A stretch of DNA of 64,000 bases from Bacilli bacterium (lineage in GTDB: Bacteria > Bacillota_I > Bacilli_A > RF39 > UBA660), in the NCBI GenBank assembly GCA_016297695.1, contig JAEDGC010000004.1, positions 1 to 64,000 of the forward strand, written 5' to 3'. Position 1 is the first letter of the stretch. Each line of letters starts with the position of its first letter. Of this stretch, positions 18,555-27,047 are shown in pieces. Under the pieces are notes generated by a model. The model ran no database searches. It had not been told where the DNA came from and worked only from the letters and a program-made list of their open reading frames with translations. A program made the position numbers and the translations under genes.

Positions 18555-19436
18555 ATGCCAAGTTATAAAACACATTCAATTCATGGAGAGTTGATATTGC
18601 CTGAAATAAACAAAAAAATTTATATTGATGTAGAAGATTTAAAGACTTTTTGTATTGGACCAGATACGCTTATTGCAACTGATTATAGAATATTTGATTA
18701 TCAACACGCAAATAGGGTTAAAGATTATTTTACTTTTTTAATAGAAGAAATAAAACAAAGAAAATTATATGAAAATAGTGAAATTATGGCATATTTATAT
18801 GGGCAAATAGATCATTTTGTTTTAGATGCAACAACCCATCCACTTATTTATTATTTTACTGAATCAGCTGAAAATGATTTTAGATTGGGTTTACATGGGC
18901 TTATGGAAATGTGGTTAGACGATTATATGTGTTTAAAATATGATAAAAACCAACAACTTTATTATCATAAGAACAAAATTAATGATTTAAAACTAAAAAC
19001 ATTAATTAATGATGTATATTTAAAAATTTATAATAGATATAAAGAATCCTTGAAATATGAGAATGGTATGGTATTTATGAAAAATTTTGATTTATATATT
19101 AGAAGAAATAAATCAGTAATACCATTTATTACTAAATCGTTAAATCTTGGCGATATAACATATGAAAAAGATGGAAAAAGAGTTCTTCCTTATTTAAACT
19201 TAAATCATGAATTGTGGTTAAATCCTGAAACTGGCGAAAAATCATATGACTCTTTGGAAGATTTATGGTATAAATCTTTAGAAATTTCACAACAAACAAT
19301 AGAAGATGTTAATAATTATATTTATTTAGATAAACCTTTAAATAATGAATTGATAAATAATAATATATCTTATAATACAGGCTTACCTTGTGAATTAGGA
19401 CAAAGTTATAAATATGTAAATAAAAAAGTATATTAA
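18555..19436 (+). CDS. Zinc-dependent phospholipase C-like protein
   Basis: This 293-residue all-helical protein belongs to the zinc-dependent phospholipase C/S1-P1 nuclease type. Metal-ligand-like residues are seen at THSIHGELI (residues 6-14), CIGPDTL (about 32), YGQIDHFVLDATTHPLIYY (about 80-98) and LGLHGLMEMWLDDYM (about 113). The last His and Glu-Asp positions fit the trinuclear zinc pattern. There is no signal peptide, so it probably acts inside the cell, unlike the secreted toxins of the family; the true substrate is unknown. The start ATG follows AAGGGGG. It directly precedes the SipW-type fibre locus but has its own terminator. Confidence 0.8.
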   Translation: MPSYKTHSIHGELILPEINKKIYIDVEDLKTFCIGPDTLIATDYRIFDYQHANRVKDYFTFLIEEIKQRKLYENSEIMAYLYGQIDHFVLDATTHPLIYYFTESAENDFRLGLHGLMEMWLDDYMCLKYDKNQQLYYHKNKINDLKLKTLINDVYLKIYNRYKESLKYENGMVFMKNFDLYIRRNKSVIPFITKSLNLGDITYEKDGKRVLPYLNLNHELWLNPETGEKSYDSLEDLWYKSLEISQQTIEDVNNYIYLDKPLNNELINNNISYNTGLPCELGQSYKYVNKKVY

Positions 19437-19455
19437 ATATTGATATACTTTTTTT
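19422..19455 (+). terminator. Terminator of the phospholipase-like gene
   Basis: AAAAAAGTATAT (19422-19433) pairs with ATATACTTTTTT (19443-19454); the stop codon is in the hairpin. Confidence 0.7.
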
Positions 19456-19488
19456 AAAATAAATAAGTGTAAAAATAATAAAAAAAGA

Positions 19489-19517
19489 TTGATTTATAAT
19501 TTTAATTTTGATAATAT
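19489..19517 (+). promoter_or_regulatory. Promoter of the TasA-like subunit gene
   Basis: TTGATT (19489-19494), a 17-base spacer and TAATAT (19512-19517) lie just before a very strong AGAGGAGG ribosome binding site. Confidence 0.55.
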
Positions 19518-19540
19518 TAAAACATAGAGGAGGATAGAAA

Positions 19541-20203
19541 ATGGATAAGAAAAATACTGTATTATTAACTGTTATTGCAGTAGCAACTCTTTTAGTTGCA
19601 GTTGTTGGTGCTACATTTGCATATTTTAGTGCAAAAGTAACTGAAGTTAACAAAACTGAAACAGTTATTAAATCTGCAGAATTAGGTATCACTTTTACAG
19701 GTACTCAAGAAATTACTGCTGATAGTATTGAACCAGGATGGTCAGCTGATAAAGTATTTACTGTTGAAAATACAAGTGATTATGATATGACTTTTGATAT
19801 CAATTTCACAAAAACTGTAAATAACTTTACTAGAACAAATGATTTAACTTATTCAATTGCTGCAGTATATACTGCATCAACTAACGATAATTATACAACA
19901 TCATCTACAGTTCAAATGGTTGGAGCTTCTGATCTTGGTGTATCAACAGCTACTAAATCAGATTTTTCAGCATCAGGAAAATTACCAGTTGATGGATCAG
20001 TATCTGAAGTTGGAGAAATCACTTATGGTTCAAATGTTGTAAAAGTTGTTAGAGTATTTATTCCAGCACATACAACTGAAAAATTCACTATGACAGTTGG
20101 ATATACTTATTCTGATGAAGATCAAAATGCTGATCAAGGAAAAGTATTTAGAACAACAGTTGGTATAACAGCTAACGGAATTGACGCTGGTACTAAACAA
20201 TAA
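19541..20203 (+). CDS. TasA/camelysin-like SipW-dependent surface subunit
   Basis: This 220-residue secreted protein is probably the main subunit of a surface fibre or matrix. Residues 1-33 are a SipW-type signal: short KK start, membrane core TVIAVATLLVAVVG, then ATFAYFSAK, where cleavage is expected. The mature part is Thr/Ser/Val-rich, strand-rich and has no Cys. It carries the family blocks SIEPGWSADKVFTVEN (about 66-81), NNFTRTNDLTYSI (about 94-106) and YTYSDEDQNADQGKVF (about 188-203). The very strong AGAGGAGG box, own promoter and strong terminator suggest high expression. The next two genes are a larger paralogue and the SipW-type peptidase. Confidence 0.85.
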   Translation: MDKKNTVLLTVIAVATLLVAVVGATFAYFSAKVTEVNKTETVIKSAELGITFTGTQEITADSIEPGWSADKVFTVENTSDYDMTFDINFTKTVNNFTRTNDLTYSIAAVYTASTNDNYTTSSTVQMVGASDLGVSTATKSDFSASGKLPVDGSVSEVGEITYGSNVVKVVRVFIPAHTTEKFTMTVGYTYSDEDQNADQGKVFRTTVGITANGIDAGTKQ

Positions 20204-20229
20204 AAAAAGCTTATATAAGCTTTTTTTTT
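20204..20229 (+). terminator. Terminator of the TasA-like gene
   Basis: The palindrome AAGCTTATATAAGCTT is flanked by A and T runs just after the stop codon. It probably lets the first gene be made in excess over the next two. Confidence 0.75.
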
Positions 20230-20230
20230 A

Positions 20231-20259
20231 TTGTTTGAAAAATATTTTTATGCTATAAT
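20231..20259 (+). promoter_or_regulatory. Promoter of the large SipW-substrate paralogue
   Basis: TTGTTT (20231-20236), a 17-base spacer and a perfect TATAAT (20254-20259); the -35 box lies directly behind the T tract of the preceding terminator. Confidence 0.65.
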
Positions 20260-20285
20260 ATTTTCAATAGTAAGGAGTTTTGCAT

Positions 20286-21515
20286 ATGGATATAAAAAAT
20301 GATGAATTGCAAAAAGATTTAGAAGAACAATATGCAATGCTTGAAAATGAAATCCAAGAAGATAAAAAGAAAAAAAGATATTTAGTAGTATTTATTTTCT
20401 TTTTAGTTATGTTTTTAATAATGTTTGGTACTACTTTTTCTTATTTTAAAATTTATAGTACACAACAAGAAATCGATAATACTTTAATTAAAAGTCTATC
20501 CATTAAAGAAAAAAGTGAATTATTTACTTTTGATGAAAGCATAAAAAGTTATGTTGTTACTATGCCTTCTGGTACTAAAAGTATCGATTTTGAGTATGAA
20601 ATATGTAAAAATTGTGAAATAAGTATTTCAGGAAATGATAATTTAAAAGAAGGTTTAAATGAGATAATAATAAAAATCAAAAATAATGAACTCCAAAAAG
20701 AAGAAGAATATATTATTTATGTTGTTGTAGGGCCTGAAGAAGATCCTGAAAATAATCAGCCTGAAGGTAATCCATCAAGAGATTTAAGATTAAAAGATTT
20801 AAATGTTGCTAATCATATTTTTACAAATAATTTTGAACCAAATATCACTTCATATATAACAAATGAAATTTATAATAATGAAGATAAAATTATAATTAAT
20901 TTTAAATTGATAGATCCTATAAATAATTTTAAATTAGTTTTAAACAACAGTGAGATAAGTCGAAAAACAGAATTAGTTGGTGATTATAACACTTTAGAAT
21001 TAAATGTTAAAACTGAACTTGTTTTAGGGGCTAATAAATTAGAAATTATAGTTTATGATGAAGAAGGAAATTCTAAGACCTATTATATTTTTCTAGATGT
21101 AAAAGAATATATAGTAGATCAAAAAGTTATTAATATTGAAGTAGAACCATTAAATGGAGATGGAACATACAGTATATCCAATATAATTCCAGGTTGGGAA
21201 TCTGATGGTAGCCAAGCAATACGAATTACTAATAAGAGTAATTATAATGCTTTTGTAAGTTTAAAATGGGTTGAAATTACAAATGATTTTACCTATAAAG
21301 ATGATTTAAAATATGAAATTATTAATAATAACAAAACGATTAATAGTGGAACATTACCTAGTGAAGATACAATAATTGCTAAAAATATAAATATAAGTGC
21401 TAACAGTTCAAATATTTTCTATGTTAAATATAAGTATTTATATAGTGATAATGACCAAAATATTGATCAGGGTAAAATATTTAAAGGTAGAATTATTGTT
21501 TCAATACAAGACTAG
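20286..21515 (+). CDS. Large TasA-like paralogue with cadherin-like domain
   Basis: 409 residues. A charged cytoplasmic start of about 30 residues (KNDELQKDLEEQYAMLENEI) precedes one membrane segment (about 34-52) ending in GTTFSYFKIY, the same motif as in the 220-aa subunit. Next come two strand-rich units; the first (FTFDESIKSYVVTMPSGTKS) looks like the cadherin-like beta-sandwich Pfam group PF12733. The last 130 residues repeat the 220-aa protein blocks: NIIPGWESDG, NDFTYKDDLKYEI and YLYSDNDQNIDQGKIF. It is thus a paralogue with extra domains, perhaps the anchoring or minor subunit. Start ATG 20286 was chosen since AAGGAG lies 8 bases upstream; an upstream TTG lies inside that spacing. Confidence 0.8.
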   Translation: MDIKNDELQKDLEEQYAMLENEIQEDKKKKRYLVVFIFFLVMFLIMFGTTFSYFKIYSTQQEIDNTLIKSLSIKEKSELFTFDESIKSYVVTMPSGTKSIDFEYEICKNCEISISGNDNLKEGLNEIIIKIKNNELQKEEEYIIYVVVGPEEDPENNQPEGNPSRDLRLKDLNVANHIFTNNFEPNITSYITNEIYNNEDKIIINFKLIDPINNFKLVLNNSEISRKTELVGDYNTLELNVKTELVLGANKLEIIVYDEEGNSKTYYIFLDVKEYIVDQKVINIEVEPLNGDGTYSISNIIPGWESDGSQAIRITNKSNYNAFVSLKWVEITNDFTYKDDLKYEIINNNKTINSGTLPSEDTIIAKNINISANSSNIFYVKYKYLYSDNDQNIDQGKIFKGRIIVSIQD

Positions 21516-21540
21516 CTGTATTTAATAATACAGTTTTTTT
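21516..21540 (+). terminator. Terminator after the large paralogue
   Basis: CTGTATT (21516-21522) pairs with AATACAG (21527-21533), loop TAAT, followed by T7. Confidence 0.75.
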
Positions 21541-21541
21541 A

Positions 21542-21570
21542 TTGTATTTTTATAAAAAATAACTTATAAT
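21542..21570 (+). promoter_or_regulatory. Promoter of the SipW-type peptidase gene
   Basis: TTGTAT (21542-21547), 17-base spacer, TATAAT (21565-21570), immediately after the preceding terminator. Each of the three genes of the locus therefore has its own promoter. Confidence 0.6.
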
Positions 21571-21594
21571 AATAAATAGAATAGGGTGTTGTAG

Positions 21595-22653
21595 ATGGGA
21601 ACTAGTAATTTTTTTCAGCAATCTAGGCAAATATTTAAGTCTATCGCAATGATTATCTCATGGACAATATTTGCTATATTAGTTTTGGTAATTGGATTTT
21701 TAGCTTATTATATGGTTTCAGCAAATATTTATGCTAAAAATGGTGATAAATTTGAACCAAAGTTTTCACTATACACAATTGTAAGTCCAAGTATGGAACC
21801 AAATATAAAAGTATATGATGTTATTTTAAATGGTCGAATTGATGAACCAGCAAGTATCAAAGTTGGAGATGTCATCACTTTTATTTCAACAAGTACCATT
21901 TCTAACGGAATGACAGTAACTCATAGAGTAGTTGATATTCAAAATGGCAAAGATGGATTAGAATTTGTTACAAAAGGAGATAACAACACAACAGCAGATA
22001 CAGATACTGCTAAAGAAGCAAATTTACTTGGAAAAGTCATAATAAAAATTCCACAATTAGGAAGATTACAATTTTTCCTATCTACAAAAGGTGGATGGTT
22101 ACTTATTGTATTATTTCCTGCATTATTAATTATAGTAAATGATATATTTAAAATATTAAAATTAAATCAAGCGAAGAAAAAAATAGAAGATACAGAAAAA
22201 CCTGATAATAAAGATGAACAAATTAAATTAGAAACATTTAGAAAAGATGAAATAAAAAATAAATTAGCGCAAAAAGAAATTAATAAAGCTAAAAAATTAG
22301 AGGAAAAAATTAAAAGTAAAAAAACTAGTGAAGAAGTAAATGATATAATAGAAGAAAACAGCAATATAGACGAAATAGAAGAAAAACCAGAATTTATTCC
22401 AGTTATAGGTGTGGATACAAAAGATGATATCCAAGAAACAGAAGAAATATTATTTGTTCCAGCAGAAGTAGAAGAAAAATTTGAAAATCAAGAAAGTATT
22501 AAATCAACTAATATTTTTGATGAAGAAGAACCAATAAATATATTTACAGAAGATAATAGTACAAAAAAATTATTTGAACAAAAAGAACCAATTAAAAAGG
22601 AAAATAATCTACCAATTGGAATTGAACTTCCTAGATTAAAAAAAGAAAAATAG
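21595..22653 (+). CDS. sipW: SipW-type signal peptidase with long charged tail
   Basis: This membrane protease should remove the signal of the two TasA-like proteins upstream. It belongs to the archaeal/ER-like (S26B) type: catalytic Ser in SPSMEPN (about residue 63) and His, not Lys, in VTHRVVD (about 104). Two membrane segments flank the catalytic part (about 19-41 and 163-183). The last 165 residues form a cytoplasmic, Glu/Lys-rich, probably coiled and disordered tail with recurring acid motifs (EEEPINIF, KKLFEQKEPI), which ordinary SipW (about 190 residues) lacks. Start ATG follows AGGGTG. The tail might tether the peptidase or bind partners; that is inference. Confidence 0.88.
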   Translation: MGTSNFFQQSRQIFKSIAMIISWTIFAILVLVIGFLAYYMVSANIYAKNGDKFEPKFSLYTIVSPSMEPNIKVYDVILNGRIDEPASIKVGDVITFISTSTISNGMTVTHRVVDIQNGKDGLEFVTKGDNNTTADTDTAKEANLLGKVIIKIPQLGRLQFFLSTKGGWLLIVLFPALLIIVNDIFKILKLNQAKKKIEDTEKPDNKDEQIKLETFRKDEIKNKLAQKEINKAKKLEEKIKSKKTSEEVNDIIEENSNIDEIEEKPEFIPVIGVDTKDDIQETEEILFVPAEVEEKFENQESIKSTNIFDEEEPINIFTEDNSTKKLFEQKEPIKKENNLPIGIELPRLKKEK

Positions 22654-22675
22654 TCAATAAAATGACTATTTTTTT
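22648..22675 (+). terminator. Terminator of the sipW-like gene
   Basis: AAATAGTCA (22648-22656) pairs with TGACTATTT (22663-22671) and is followed by T. Confidence 0.7.
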
Positions 22676-22693
22676 GATAGGATATACACAAAT

Positions 22694-22722
22694 TTGACAT
22701 TTTTCAAAAAAAGTGTTATTAT
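22694..22722 (+). promoter_or_regulatory. Promoter of the 152-aa membrane protein gene
   Basis: A perfect TTGACA (22694-22699), 17-base spacer and TATTAT (22717-22722). Confidence 0.7.
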
Positions 22723-22749
22723 GTTAATACCAATGGGGGTTGGTTAATC

Positions 22750-23208
22750 GTGAAAACAATAAATAAATTAATTATTCACTATATATGTGAAATTGTAGTA
22801 GTTATTCTTTTAGTAGGTATTAGTATACCTTTATGGAGATCTTTTGATAAAAGCAATATGGCTCATATTGCAAACAGTTACTCTAATATGAATTATTTAT
22901 ATTTAAATGTTAAAAGATTCATAAGTGATATTGATTCTCTTGATGAAATTAGTATCGTAAATGATACAAATACATTAAGAAATTATAAATTAATTATGAA
23001 AATTGACAAAAAATTATATATAAAAGAAGTTATATTAGATAATGAAATAAAAGAATTAGCAAGCATTATGTATAAGGAAGATGAAAATTATTTCTACTAT
23101 TTAATTGATAATGGAAATTTGGTAGCTGGTTCAAAAGTATATAATATTGAATTTAATAATTTATATGATGGTATTACTTATGAAATAATTGAAAGCAAAA
23201 ATATATAA
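22750..23208 (+). CDS. Small membrane-anchored protein, unknown
   Basis: Not recognised. 152 residues with one N-terminal membrane segment (EIVVVILLVGISIPLW, about 13-29) and an outside domain of mixed strands and helices without Cys. The layout (short basic start, membrane segment, helix continuing with SFDKSNMAHIANSYSNMNYL) recalls pilin-like or competence minor-pilin proteins, but no prepilin peptidase motif is seen. It uses a GTG start at 22750 behind GGGGGTTGG; no better ATG exists in frame. The next gene starts 13 bases after its stop, so they form an operon. Confidence 0.65.
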   Translation: MKTINKLIIHYICEIVVVILLVGISIPLWRSFDKSNMAHIANSYSNMNYLYLNVKRFISDIDSLDEISIVNDTNTLRNYKLIMKIDKKLYIKEVILDNEIKELASIMYKEDENYFYYLIDNGNLVAGSKVYNIEFNNLYDGITYEIIESKNI

Positions 23209-23221
23209 AAAGAAGGTTTTT

Positions 23222-24175
23222 ATGAAAAAGTTAATGAATGAAATTTTATATTTAGCTAATCAAGGAGATTACGAAGAAATACTTGAAATTATAAAAAGTA
23301 GTGAATATAGAAATGACAAAAAAATATCTAATATAAAAAGAATAGTAGAAAGATATTTATATATAAGAGATATTAGTCCATGTAATAGTACAGATAGGTT
23401 ACCGGAATTAACAGATAATGTATGGGAAAACTATTTTAAATGTATTAGATTAAATAATTATGAAAAAGCTTATGAAATAATACTTCAAATATTTCAAAGA
23501 AATCCAAATGAAGCTGCTCAGTTTTATTTAATTATTACAAAAGATATAAAACAACTTGTTGATATAAACGATAAAATGAAGAAAGAAATTGATAGTATAA
23601 ATAATCAATTATTAGACTTATTAAATGAAAATAGAATTGTATATAATAATGATTTAGGTGATTTAGAGTTTTTACTTGAAAGTAAAATATCTTTAGAAAT
23701 AGAGGGCAACTTTGATTGTTATTTGGACAGTTTAACTTTAAATTTAATAAGAACAATTAAACAATTAAATAATGAACCATTTATTAATAAAAAAATATTT
23801 GCTTCTTTTGATTATAATGGAAGTATGCTAGATAGGTTATATCAATCATTAGAAGTTGGAGATTATTTAAATTCATTAAAATATTTAAAATCTTCTAATG
23901 TTTATAGTGCTTTATCTAAAAAAAGTGATAAAGTTTATCCAGTTTTATTATATAAATTGTTAAAATTATTAGAATATAATTGCAATAAAAAATTCTATAA
24001 AAATAATCATATTTCTATTGAATCAGACAGTATATCAAAATATGATAAATTGTCAAGCGAAATAGAAAATGATAATTATTTAGAAGCCTTAAAAACTTCA
24101 TTTGAAAATGAATATGAAAATGATTATTCAATGGATATAGTAAAAGTTTTAGCTTTAAGAAATGACAAGGAATAA
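23222..24175 (+). CDS. Helical repeat cytoplasmic protein, unknown
   Basis: Not recognised. 317 residues, all helical, no membrane segment. Repeated helix pairs such as NQGDYEEILEIIKSSEY, RLNNYEKAYEIILQIFQRNP and EVGDYLNSLKYLKSSNVYSA have the N/G-D-Y-x-x-A/L spacing of TPR-like repeats, so it may be a scaffold or regulator. I chose ATG 23222 since AGAAGG lies 6 bases upstream; the longer frame from 23189 overlaps the upstream gene and has no ribosome binding site. It follows the small membrane protein in one operon and ends in a strong terminator. Confidence 0.65.
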   Translation: MKKLMNEILYLANQGDYEEILEIIKSSEYRNDKKISNIKRIVERYLYIRDISPCNSTDRLPELTDNVWENYFKCIRLNNYEKAYEIILQIFQRNPNEAAQFYLIITKDIKQLVDINDKMKKEIDSINNQLLDLLNENRIVYNNDLGDLEFLLESKISLEIEGNFDCYLDSLTLNLIRTIKQLNNEPFINKKIFASFDYNGSMLDRLYQSLEVGDYLNSLKYLKSSNVYSALSKKSDKVYPVLLYKLLKLLEYNCNKKFYKNNHISIESDSISKYDKLSSEIENDNYLEALKTSFENEYENDYSMDIVKVLALRNDKE

Positions 24176-24190
24176 GTTCCTTGTTTTTTT
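24165..24190 (+). terminator. Terminator of the TPR-like gene
   Basis: ACAAGGAA (24165-24172) pairs with TTCCTTGT (24177-24184), loop TAAG, then T7; the stop codon is in the loop. Confidence 0.8.
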
Positions 24191-24232
24191 ACTGCTTTAA
24201 TGTTAATATATTTGAAAATTATATTAATTTAA

Positions 24233-24444
24233 GATGAGGATTATATATATGAAGAAGTTATTGAAAAATTTATAAAATTTGGTGTGGATTTGACTGAAGA
24301 AGAAATTTTAGAAAAAGTAATAGATTTTACGTTGATGAATATTTATTTGATTTAATAAGTGGTGATCCTAAGAAATTAATTTATCAAATAAAAAATAGAT
24401 ACAAAATTTACTGGGGGTTTTATAATGAAAAACATAGAACTTGA
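24233..24444 (+). pseudogene. Short frameshifted gene remnant
   Basis: Protein-like coding sequence without a start codon runs from 24233 (EEVIEKFIKFGVDLTEEEIL) and appears to continue in another frame near 24335 (DEYLFDLISGDPKKLIYQI) until it runs into the start of the next gene. A stop lies directly before the first codon. It looks like a decayed gene fragment; the family is not recognised. Confidence 0.3.
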
Positions 24445-25378
24445 ACAAAAGATAGAAGAAATATTAAGAAAAAGTGTATTAAAAAAAATCAATCCAATGA
24501 AAGACTCAAAATGGGTAGATTTAGAAAATGATTCTGTTTATCAATTATTAATGAAAAAAATGGGAATTGAAATTTTTAATGAAATGTATATTGAAATAAA
24601 AGAAAATCAAAATAAATATAAAGAATATAAAAAAATTACAATGTTTTTAGATAAATTTTTGAAATATTATGCAAACAAATATGAAAAAAATATCGAAGAT
24701 TTAAAGTTAACTTTTATTAATTATGGAAAAACAGAACTTGTTTATGTTTTAAGTGATAACAATAATAATAAAGTAACTTTGTTAGTTAAACAACCAGCAG
24801 TAAAATTTGGCGATATCTATGAAGAAATGCACAATTTAATGGTGTTAAAACAAAAAGATAATAATGTAATTGCACCAATTGATTATTATTATATAAATAA
24901 TCAAGAATTATATGTTACACCTTATATAAACCAAGCTAGGTGTGTAGCAAGTTATAATAATTGGGGAATGTATATTCCCGAACCATGGTATCGATTTGAG
25001 AGTTTTACATTTGAACAAGAACAAGTAGTAACAACATGTATGATTGCAAAGCTAGTAAGTTTGTATGACTTTGAAAAACAACAAGGGATAATAAATTGTA
25101 AACTAGGTGGAGGAGACTTTATGTTACCTAAAGGTTGGGAAAATGAAACTCCGACAATAGATAATACCCTTAATAATTTATATTTAATAGCAGCTAGAAA
25201 GAAAATAAATTGTACATATGAAAAATATATAGAAATAATAAGAAGTGAGTTTTCTAGAACAACAATTAATGAAGATCAAACTAAATTAATTATTAACTTA
25301 AGAGGAAGAGTTCCAATGAACATTAATTGCATTGATGAAGGGATAAATCTTGGAAGAAAATTAATTGCTAAAAAATAA
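24425..25378 (+). CDS. Kinase-like protein, unknown substrate
   Basis: 317 residues, soluble. The middle resembles the N-lobe of a kinase-like fold: strands TELVYVLSD and KVTLLVKQPAV (a possible ATP-binding Lys at about residue 121), a helix with Glu (IYEEMHNLMVL), then NVIAPIDYYYINNQELYVTPY as the last N-lobe strands and hinge. The C-terminal half is helical; LGGGDFMLP (about 230) stands where metal-binding motifs would be, but no clear HxD or DFG is seen. It could be a kinase, a pseudokinase or an unrelated fold. The start ATG follows GGGGG. The next gene, also kinase-like, begins 24 bases downstream. Confidence 0.5.
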   Translation: MKNIELEQKIEEILRKSVLKKINPMKDSKWVDLENDSVYQLLMKKMGIEIFNEMYIEIKENQNKYKEYKKITMFLDKFLKYYANKYEKNIEDLKLTFINYGKTELVYVLSDNNNNKVTLLVKQPAVKFGDIYEEMHNLMVLKQKDNNVIAPIDYYYINNQELYVTPYINQARCVASYNNWGMYIPEPWYRFESFTFEQEQVVTTCMIAKLVSLYDFEKQQGIINCKLGGGDFMLPKGWENETPTIDNTLNNLYLIAARKKINCTYEKYIEIIRSEFSRTTINEDQTKLIINLRGRVPMNINCIDEGINLGRKLIAKK

Positions 25379-25402
25379 TATTTAATAAAAGGTGAGTTTA
25401 AT

Positions 25403-26047
25403 ATGTTAAAATTTTATAGCCATAAAGGTAAAATCAGATATTATAATTTTAATGAATTAAAATGTTTTGACTATGGAAATACGGCTAATATATACAAAAT
25501 TGGTGAAAACATTTTCAAAAAATATTATGCTTATACAAGTGATAAATATAGATTAGATAAAGACACATTTGATATACTTAATTATATAAAAAGTAAAAAT
25601 ATGACTGAAATTTATGAACTACTATATGATGATGAAAATTTAGAAGAAGTAGGAGGATATATTTCTAAATATTACGAAAGAAATCTTATTAATATTTTAA
25701 ATCAAGATATTGACTATATACTTGATAATATGAATGATATTGAAAAACTATTTGATGAACTTTCAAAATATTTGATTCGAGTTGATGATGTTAAATATAA
25801 AAATACAATTTTGACAAAAGATAAAATTATTTTAATAGATCCTGATTCATATAAAAAAGTAATTTATAGTGAGGAATCATTAAAGAAAATTAATAAAAAA
25901 GCATTATTAGATTTATTTGAAAGTATTTATTTAAACTTTCTTCCTAAAAATGAAAGTTGTATAAAAATTTTTGATTTGTTTGACATTAATATAGATGATA
26001 AAACTAATATAACTTATGAATTTAGTAAAAAATTATTAAAAAAATAA
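25403..26047 (+). CDS. Small kinase-like or pseudokinase protein
   Basis: 214 residues. The order of motifs follows protein kinases: a glycine-loop-like start CFDYGNTANIYKIG (residues 22-35), a Lys strand NIFKKYY, a hinge-like region VGGYISKYYERNL (about 84-96), a catalytic-loop-like VDDVKYKNTIL (about 130-140) with Asp and Asn at the right distance, and LIDPDSYK in place of the DFG block. The His of HRD is missing and the C-lobe is short. Function unknown; the substrate may be one of the neighbouring proteins. Start follows AAAGGTGAG. It lies in a row with the gene before and after. Confidence 0.6.
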   Translation: MLKFYSHKGKIRYYNFNELKCFDYGNTANIYKIGENIFKKYYAYTSDKYRLDKDTFDILNYIKSKNMTEIYELLYDDENLEEVGGYISKYYERNLINILNQDIDYILDNMNDIEKLFDELSKYLIRVDDVKYKNTILTKDKIILIDPDSYKKVIYSEESLKKINKKALLDLFESIYLNFLPKNESCIKIFDLFDINIDDKTNITYEFSKKLLKK

Positions 26048-26065
26048 AATATGGTGGAGGGATTA

Positions 26066-26764
26066 ATGAAGAATGATATAATAAAGTACTTAAATAGCGT
26101 TGATTCAAGGACGAAAGATTATGTAATAATGTGGAAATTTTATTTATATACAGACGACTGTATAATAAATAATACAAAAGAATTAATAAATAATATCCAT
26201 TTCATTAATTTATTATTATTATGTTTAAAAGATAAAGAATTTATAGATAGAATAAAAAACAATTTGATATTTTTTGAAAAAATAAATTTTATATTATTGG
26301 AAAGTATAGAATTAACGAATGATGACGATTATAAAAAGGTATTAAAAATTATAGAATCATGTATTGTTCAAAGAAAAATTAGCAGAGAAGAAGTGGTAAG
26401 AAAATTAATTGAAGAATATCCGTCTGAAAACGATTATTTATTAGAAAAATATAATTATGATAGTGAAATAATTATAAAATATTTGATGTGTGACAATGAA
26501 TTTTTAGATATTTTAAATTCTGTTTTAATAGAAAAAAATTTAGGATATAATAGTATCGTCAACATAGTTAAAATTTTAGATACAGGAATAAAAATTTATA
26601 ATATAATTGATTTTATCAACTTAAATCAATCTAATGATTTATCGTGGGCTATTACAAATATAGGTGTATTTAAAATTAAAAGATTTAATATAGAAAAAGC
26701 AAAATCATTAAAAATAATGTTTGAAAAAAAAGTGTTAGAATCTAATGTTAAGAAACTTAAGTAA
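26066..26764 (+). CDS. Helical hypothetical protein
   Basis: Not recognised. 232 residues, all helical, no signal. Acidic and Asn-rich segments alternate with Leu/Ile helices (ELINNIHFINLLLLCLKDKEF). I chose ATG 26066 since GGTGGAGGG lies directly upstream; the ATG at 26051 would place that box inside the gene. It comes 18 bases after the kinase-like gene and is probably co-transcribed with it. Confidence 0.6.
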   Translation: MKNDIIKYLNSVDSRTKDYVIMWKFYLYTDDCIINNTKELINNIHFINLLLLCLKDKEFIDRIKNNLIFFEKINFILLESIELTNDDDYKKVLKIIESCIVQRKISREEVVRKLIEEYPSENDYLLEKYNYDSEIIIKYLMCDNEFLDILNSVLIEKNLGYNSIVNIVKILDTGIKIYNIIDFINLNQSNDLSWAITNIGVFKIKRFNIEKAKSLKIMFEKKVLESNVKKLK

Positions 26765-26787
26765 CAATTAATCGATAGTTTCAAAAT

Positions 26788-27030
26788 ATGTTTTTAATTG
26801 AAAATGCAAGTTACAATAAATTAAAGGTAAATGTTGCTATAAAAGATTTAGAAGAAATGGAATATAAATATGGAAAATATACATTTAATAAATTTCAAAA
26901 TGTTATTAATGTAGAAAATTCTCTAGATTTAATAGAAGAAGGAAATTATAATGATTATCCATTAATAAAAGAAATAAATAAATCATATTTTAATTTGGAA
27001 GAATTTATCAAAAATAATAATAAATACTAA
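26788..27030 (+). CDS. Short ORF, possible gene fragment
   Basis: 80 codons encode protein-like sequence (IKDLEEMEYKYGKYTFNKF). No ribosome binding site stands before the ATG, and the first residues look like the inside of a domain, so this may be the end of a broken gene rather than an active one. A terminator-promoter module follows at once. Confidence 0.4.
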   Translation: MFLIENASYNKLKVNVAIKDLEEMEYKYGKYTFNKFQNVINVENSLDLIEEGNYNDYPLIKEINKSYFNLEEFIKNNNKY

Positions 27031-27047
27031 TTAATTTTGTAATAATA

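Noticed and set aside
26788..27030. Active small gene of 80 codons
   Set aside because: There is no ribosome binding site, so it is listed only with low confidence as a possible fragment.
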